Source: DATAPE01 sp034667545 (GTDB taxonomy: Bacteria > Actinomycetota > CADDZG01 > WHSQ01). From it: 10,844 nt of DNA. Both the position numbers and the translations under genes were made by a program. Numbering within the stretch: position 1 is the first letter of the stretch; every line of letters begins with the position of its first letter. Below, piece after piece: positions 7,410 through 10,844 of this stretch. A model generated the notes under the pieces. That model did no database searches, was not told where the DNA came from, and was given only the letters and a program-made list of their open reading frames with translations. The stretch is taken from assembly GCA_034667545.1 (NCBI GenBank), contig JAXDJR010000046.1, positions 1 through 10,844 on the forward strand, given 5' to 3'.

Positions 7410-7439
7410 CGGCCAGGGGCGGGACAGCCCTGTTGCGGC

Positions 7440-7520
7440 ATTGCTCGGCGTGACCCGATCTCAGGTCGGATTGCTCGGCGTGAACCGATCTCAGGTCGGT
7501 ATGACTCGATCTCAGGTCAC
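7440..7520. repeat. 30-bp tandem repeat with TGACC...GGTCA dyads
   Basis: Two contiguous 30-bp units (7440-7469 and 7470-7499) differ at one base. A third, shortened copy (7500-7520) lacks the left 9-10 bp. The shared core is TGACYCGATCTCAGGTC, at 7451, 7481 and 7502, so core spacings are 30 and 21 bp. Each core is an imperfect dyad with TGAC(C) on one side and (G)GTC(A) on the other; the third copy has matching TGAC and GTCA ends. The array lies in the 217-bp gap between ftsX and the M23 gene and could be a regulator-binding array for the latter. No spacers separate the units, so it is not a CRISPR array. A simple replication-slippage repeat is the alternative. Confidence 0.8.
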
Positions 7521-7626
7521 TTAGCAGCCAACCGAGGTCCACCTCTAGGCGCTCGCCGAGCCGGGCACGCGCTGGCTCCCGCTCAGAGCTAAAGAAAAGG
7601 CGCTGTTGTTCGATGTGTTAACTACT
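7521..7626 (+). other. Remainder of the ftsX-M23 intergenic gap
   Basis: This stretch holds a small inverted repeat, GAGGT at 7534-7538 with ACCTC at 7541-7545, and a G+C-rich part followed by AAAGAAAAGG near 7591-7600. No gene is visible. TACTAT at 7623-7628 fits TANNNT and lies exactly 7 nt before the in-frame GTG at 7636, so the M23 gene may be transcribed as a leaderless message starting at that GTG instead of at ATG 7627. Confidence 0.35.
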
Positions 7627-8856
7627 ATGAAAAATGTGACGTTCCGCGGGCGAGGGGGCCGGGCCTGTGCCGTCGGGCTCCTGCTCGTCATCTGCACCGT
7701 TGCCGGACTGCCGGCCGCGGCGAGCGACCGGGTCACCAAGCTCCATCACCGTCAGCAGGCAGTCGCGGCGAAACAACAGCAACTTCTGGATCAGATCCTT
7801 CAAGCCGATCACGTCAAGTCGGGCCTTCTGGCAAAGATCAGCGCGCTCGATGCGAGCCGGGCATCGGTCGAAAAGCAAGTCCGCTCGCTGGGTTCCAGCA
7901 TCGGGGCGCTGGACTCTCGGATCGCAGCGACGCGCGATCGGCTGCGCGCCTCGGCTCACGACCTCAGTGCGCTTGCCAGCCAACTCCAATCGATCTTACG
8001 CAAGCTCGATACGCGCACACAAGCGTTCGCGGCTCGCGCAGTGGCGACGTACAAGGCAGGCCCGACCGCTGCCTTTGACACGTTGCTCTCATCGCAGAGC
8101 TTCGGCGACCTGATGGACCGCTATACCTATTACCGATCCGCTCTTACTGCCGACACCGATCTCATCAACCAGGTCCAGAGCCTGCGAGACGCGGTGGAGA
8201 CCCAACGCTCCGCAATAGAGGCGCAGAGGCAGAGCATCGTTGCCGCCAAGAACCGGTTGCAAACCGACCGGGCAACACTGGCCAAGAAGCGAAGCTCGAA
8301 GAGGTCGGCTTTGGGCTCCCTAAAAAGCCTGATCTCGCAAAAGCATTCAGCCGTCGCGCGGATCGAAACTCAGAAGGCTCAGTTGAAGATGGGGATCGCC
8401 GAGAACGAGCGGGAGTCGGCTCAGATCGCGACTCTGCTTCAAGCTGCCACTGGCCACTCCGCTATCGGAGGCGGTCAGTTGCTATGGCCCGCGGTTGGTC
8501 CGGTCACGTCCCCATTTGGATGGCGGATCCACCCCATATTCCACACCCGAGAGTTCCACCCTGGGATCGATATCGGGGCTCCCTACGGTGCGACTGTGAG
8601 TGCTGCCGATGCCGGCATCGTGGAGTTCGCGGGAACGATGTCTGGCTACGGCAATGTGCTCGTGATCGACCACGGCGGCGGTCTTGCCACTCTGTACGCT
8701 CACCTTTCGGCGTACTCGGTTTCCGTGGGGCAGGAGGTGGGGCGAGGCGCTCCCATCGCCAACGTGGGTTGCACAGGTTGGTGCACGGGCCCCCACCTCC
8801 ACTTCGAGGTCCGCATCTCCGGCCGTCCCGTAGATCCGATGCCCTTCCTCAGTTAG
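7627..8856 (+). CDS. Secreted coiled-coil M23 peptidoglycan endopeptidase
   Basis: This is a predicted cell-wall hydrolase that cuts peptide cross-links of peptidoglycan outside the membrane. The 409-aa product begins with a signal peptide (basic residues to 12, hydrophobic core about 14-29, likely cleavage near 32-33). A long helical, coiled-coil region (about 35-272) rich in Gln, Ala, Lys and Arg follows, interrupted by the segment at about 136-176. The M23/LytM domain (about 284-409) has the complete zinc set, His311 and Asp315 in HPGID and His390/His392 in HLH, with His359 as the further catalytic residue. It should therefore be active, unlike the degenerate LytM domain of E. coli EnvC. 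Cys382 and Cys386 flank TGW and may form a disulfide. Its position after ftsEX and its coiled coil point to control by FtsX, as with EnvC, CwlO and RipC. The start may be GTG 7636; TTG 7606 also opens the frame but looks unlikely. Confidence 0.88.
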   Translation: MKNVTFRGRGGRACAVGLLLVICTVAGLPAAASDRVTKLHHRQQAVAAKQQQLLDQILQADHVKSGLLAKISALDASRASVEKQVRSLGSSIGALDSRIAATRDRLRASAHDLSALASQLQSILRKLDTRTQAFAARAVATYKAGPTAAFDTLLSSQSFGDLMDRYTYYRSALTADTDLINQVQSLRDAVETQRSAIEAQRQSIVAAKNRLQTDRATLAKKRSSKRSALGSLKSLISQKHSAVARIETQKAQLKMGIAENERESAQIATLLQAATGHSAIGGGQLLWPAVGPVTSPFGWRIHPIFHTREFHPGIDIGAPYGATVSAADAGIVEFAGTMSGYGNVLVIDHGGGLATLYAHLSAYSVSVGQEVGRGAPIANVGCTGWCTGPHLHFEVRISGRPVDPMPFLS

Positions 8857-8868
8857 CACCCGACGCAC

Positions 8869-8874
8869 TACCCT
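8869..8874 (+). promoter_or_regulatory. Probable -10 box for the S41 protease gene
   Basis: TACCCT is followed by 7 nt and then the ATG at 8882, with no good Shine-Dalgarno. It is the same hexamer as before prfB. A weak -35 candidate, TTCCTC at 8845-8850, is 18 bp upstream, inside the end of the M23 gene. Confidence 0.45.
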
Positions 8875-8881
8875 TTAGGGG

Positions 8882-10048
8882 ATGGAGCGCCTGCTGAAGC
8901 CGTGGGTCGCGCTGCTAGGGGCGGCGCTCCTGCTCGTTGCCGTGTTTCTCGGGGGATACGAGGTAGCGCAGCGCCGGAATACACCTCCGGGAATCAGCGG
9001 TTCGAGCAAAGGTTTCGATCAACTCCGCAATGCATACGGCGAGATCATCTCATCGGCCGTGAAACCTCCCAACGAGATAGCGCTCGCTCGCGGAGCGATC
9101 AAAGGGATGATCAAAGTCCTCAACAAGGAAGGCGACAAGTACGCGTTTTTCTTCGGTCCGAAGAGCTACCGCTCGTTTCAAGAGCTGACCACCGGAAAGT
9201 TCTCCGGAATCGGCGTGTGGTTGAAACAAAGGGGCAGAGCGCTTGCGGTCGTTTCGGTGCTTCCCTCCAGCCCGGCGCTCTCGGCCGGGATCAAGCCCGG
9301 AGACCTGATCAGAAAGATCGACGGGAAGCCTGTGACGCGGATGAGCACCGACCAGGCGGTTGCCACTATCAAGGGGCCTGAGGGCTCGGATGTCTCGCTG
9401 GCCGTAGACCGACACGGCGCCCAGCTGTCTTTCAAGCTGAAGCGTAAGACGCTCAAGCTGCCGAGCCTCGTCGCTCGCAAGATTTCAGCCGACATCGGTT
9501 ACGTCCATCTCTTCTCTTTTTCACAGGGAGCCGGAGCACAGCTGCGAGCGCGAGTCAACGAATTCGTGTCACAGGGTGCCAAAGGATTGATCCTGGATCT
9601 CCGGGACAACGGAGGCGGTCTACTCGACGAAGGTGTGAACGTTGCCAGCCTGTTCATCGACAGCGGCAAGATCGTGACAACGAAGTCTCCGGGAGGGTCG
9701 GACACGACGTACGACGCCAACGGCAACGCCATCCCACGCCTGCCGCTGGTGGTTCTGGTGAACGGGGGGACTGCCAGTGCGTCCGAGATCGTCTCGGGAG
9801 CACTGCAAGATCACCACCGCGCGATCCTGGTCGGAACCACAACCTACGGGAAGGGCTCGGTGCAACAGATCTTTCCGCTCTCGGGAGATAGCGCTATGAA
9901 GCTCACCACCGAGCATTACTTCACACCGGCCGGGCGAGACATCAACGGCAAGGGAATCACGCCCGACGTTGTGGTCAAGTCAGTGGCCGATCAACAACCG
10001 CGTGCGATCCAGATCCTCAAGGGCATCATCTCTTCGAACCAGAAGTAA
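8882..10048 (+). CDS. ctpA: Membrane-anchored C-terminal processing peptidase (S41)
   Basis: This is a tail-specific serine protease of the CtpA/CtpB/Prc family, which degrades or trims proteins from a non-polar C-terminus outside the cytoplasm. The 388-aa product has an N-terminal membrane anchor (about 8-25), a helical segment, a PDZ domain (about 105-190; SGIGVWL ... LSAGIKPGDLI) that captures the substrate tail, and the S41 core. Ser299 in NGGTASASEI is the predicted nucleophile, Lys324 in TYGKGSVQ the general base and Gln328 the third residue. The 25- and 4-residue spacings equal those of B. subtilis CtpB. No extra C-terminal domain is present, so it is the short form. It sits directly upstream of smpB and ssrA. 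Its natural substrate here is unknown; candidates are M23 hydrolases and tmRNA-tagged exported proteins. Confidence 0.93.
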   Translation: MERLLKPWVALLGAALLLVAVFLGGYEVAQRRNTPPGISGSSKGFDQLRNAYGEIISSAVKPPNEIALARGAIKGMIKVLNKEGDKYAFFFGPKSYRSFQELTTGKFSGIGVWLKQRGRALAVVSVLPSSPALSAGIKPGDLIRKIDGKPVTRMSTDQAVATIKGPEGSDVSLAVDRHGAQLSFKLKRKTLKLPSLVARKISADIGYVHLFSFSQGAGAQLRARVNEFVSQGAKGLILDLRDNGGGLLDEGVNVASLFIDSGKIVTTKSPGGSDTTYDANGNAIPRLPLVVLVNGGTASASEIVSGALQDHHRAILVGTTTYGKGSVQQIFPLSGDSAMKLTTEHYFTPAGRDINGKGITPDVVVKSVADQQPRAIQILKGIISSNQK

Positions 10049-10061
10049 GTTGGTCCGCACT

Positions 10062-10529
10062 GTGCAGAAGGAAAGCAACGGCACGAAGCTCATCGCCCAG
10101 AATCGCAGAGCGCGCTTCGATTATCTGATCGAAGAGACGATCGAAGCAGGGCTGATGTTGGTAGGAACAGAGGTCAAGTCGTGTCGCAATGGCAAAGTGA
10201 GTCTTGCCGATTCCTATGCGGTGGTCCGAGACGGCGAAGCGTGGTTGCTCCAATGTCACATCAGCCCGTATTCGCACGGCAACCGTGCTAACCACGACCC
10301 ATTGCGGCCTCGCAAACTGTTGCTGCATAAGGGGGAAGTTGAGCGGCTGGGGGCGAAGGTCGCGCAGGAGGGCCGGACCCTCGTGCCCGTGCGGTTGTAC
10401 TTCAAGCACGGATTGGCGAAGGTTGAGATAGCGATAGCACGGGGAAAAAAGACGCACGACAAGCGCCAAGCGACTGCGCAGCGAGATGCAGAACGCCATA
10501 TGCGCCAGGAGCTCGGTCGGCGCCGTTAG
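10062..10529 (+). CDS. smpB: SsrA-binding protein SmpB
   Basis: SmpB binds the tRNA-like domain of tmRNA and brings it to ribosomes stalled without a stop codon; its C-terminal tail occupies the empty mRNA channel. The 155-aa product contains the family blocks: N-terminal NRRARFDYLIEETIEAG (14-30), GTEVKSCRNGKVSLADSYA (35-53), the NHDPLRPRKLLLH stretch (77-89), and GKKTHDKRQ (128-136) leading into the basic C-terminal tail ending in RRR. GTG 10062 gives the expected length. TTG 10050 in the same frame would add four residues. No strong Shine-Dalgarno is visible for either. The gene begins 13 nt after the protease stop codon, so it is likely cotranscribed and reinitiated. It lies just upstream of ssrA, the usual pairing. 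Confidence 0.96.
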   Translation: MQKESNGTKLIAQNRRARFDYLIEETIEAGLMLVGTEVKSCRNGKVSLADSYAVVRDGEAWLLQCHISPYSHGNRANHDPLRPRKLLLHKGEVERLGAKVAQEGRTLVPVRLYFKHGLAKVEIAIARGKKTHDKRQATAQRDAERHMRQELGRRR

Positions 10530-10717
10530 CTGTTTCCTTGAGGCGAACTGCCGAGACAAGAGGGGCGCTAGGGAGGGGAGGAACAGTGCCGCAGGGGTGG
10601 AGCAAGAAGCGTGAACGTCACTCCAGCGGGCAAGGAGAAGTAGGGCCCCCTCGAAAGAATGTGTCCCAGCTCCTCGTTACACTTTCCGTAGAACATTGAC
10701 AATAGTGTTCGGATCAA
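10530..10717 (+). promoter_or_regulatory. smpB-ssrA gap with possible tmRNA promoter
   Basis: No gene is seen in this 188-bp stretch. TAGTGT at 10703-10708 fits the TANNNT form; with the 7-nt spacing seen elsewhere in the window it would start transcription at about 10716, two bases before the mature tmRNA 5' end, which RNase P would trim. GACAAT at 10699-10704 with TTACAC at 10677-10682 (16-bp spacer) is an alternative pair. The TTGACA at 10696-10701 is too close to the 5' end to act as -35. No strong terminator for smpB is visible. Confidence 0.35.
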
Positions 10718-10844
10718 GGGGCTGAACTGGTATCGACCCTGATCGAACCGGGATAGGAGAAGCGAGCCGAGGACTCCGAGTGTGCCTCGTAAATCATCTC
10801 GGAAAACTATTAACTGCCGCTGCGTAAAGCACGGTTGCCATCCC
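10718..10844 (+). ncRNA. ssrA: Transfer-messenger RNA (tmRNA), 5' part, cut by window end
   Basis: tmRNA acts with SmpB to free stalled ribosomes, first as an alanine tRNA and then as a short mRNA that encodes a degradation tag. The mature 5' end GGGGCUGAACUGGUAUCGAC at 10718-10737 is the conserved half of the tRNA-like domain. Pseudoknot PK1 can be drawn directly: helix 1 pairs 10768-10772 (CGAGG) with 10785-10789 (CCUCG), and helix 2 pairs 10776-10780 (CCGAG) with 10798-10802 (CUCGG). A single-stranded A-rich stretch then leads to UUAACU and GCC at 10816, the expected resume codon. Only about a third of the RNA is in the window; the tag end, PK2-PK4 and the 3' CCA are outside or unresolved. 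The frame after the resume codon looks odd (see the separate entry). Confidence 0.95.
10811..10827 (+). other. tmRNA resume site and apparent tag frame
   Basis: The bases before GCC at 10816-10818 (UUAACU) have U at -5 and A at -4, as in the resume signals of E. coli (UAGUC) and actinobacteria (UAAUC, UAAGC). The distance from CGUAAA in PK1 to this GCC is 28 nt, the same as I recall for Streptomyces. Read from here, the frame is GCC GCU GCG UAA (Ala-Ala-Ala-stop, 10816-10827). The last two sense codons and the stop look like the end of a normal ...LAA tag with the middle missing. The two other frames remain open to the window end. Confidence 0.5.

Noticed and set aside
7440..7520. CRISPR array
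   Set aside because: The units are contiguous with no unique spacers, only about 2.7 copies exist, and no cas gene is near.
10696..10701. TTGACA as the -35 box of ssrA
   Set aside because: It ends only 16 nt before the tmRNA 5' end, which leaves no room for a -10 box and start-site spacing.

Overview
This is a GC-rich bacterial chromosome segment that I assign to the Actinomycetota (class not resolved). The reasons are the gene order secA / prfB / ftsE / ftsX / coiled-coil M23 peptidase / S41 peptidase / smpB / ssrA, the actinobacterial style of SecA and of the M23 active-site region, and a tmRNA 5' half that lines up with actinobacterial tmRNAs as I remember them. All nine protein genes and the tmRNA are on the + strand. 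The long ORFs on the - strand are codon-bias shadows.

Layout. 1-279 is non-coding and holds three 16-bp palindromes spaced exactly 20 bp apart. secA follows (280-3018). Next is a two-gene FetAB-type metal transporter (3135-4591), which has its own promoter-like site and ends in a hairpin. prfB (4643-5753) encodes RF2 and must be read through a programmed +1 frameshift at an in-frame UGA. ftsE and ftsX (5822-7409) form the divisome ABC module. A spacer of about 217 bp carries a 30-bp tandem repeat built on a TGACC...GGTCA dyad. It precedes a secreted coiled-coil M23 peptidase (7627-8856), the probable hydrolase partner of FtsEX. A membrane-anchored S41 tail-specific protease (8882-10048), smpB (10062-10529) and the first 127 nt of ssrA/tmRNA (10718 to the window end) complete the region.

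How the genes fit together. Two themes run through the window. One is envelope biogenesis: SecA exports proteins, FtsEX very likely gates the M23 hydrolase at the septum, and the S41 protease acts outside the membrane. The other is translation termination and rescue: RF2 autoregulates at UGA, and SmpB with tmRNA rescues stalled ribosomes. The S41 protease may join the two, because its family recognises non-polar C-terminal tails such as tmRNA tags.

Most of the window is conserved housekeeping. The points that deserve attention are the apparently very short tmRNA tag frame (GCC GCU GCG UAA directly after the resume site), the prfB frameshift in a probable actinobacterium, the SPY variant of the RF2 stop-codon motif, a repeated TANNNT-N6-8-start pattern suggesting that most transcripts here are leaderless, and two operator-like repeat clusters. 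I see no CRISPR array, prophage or complete mobile element.
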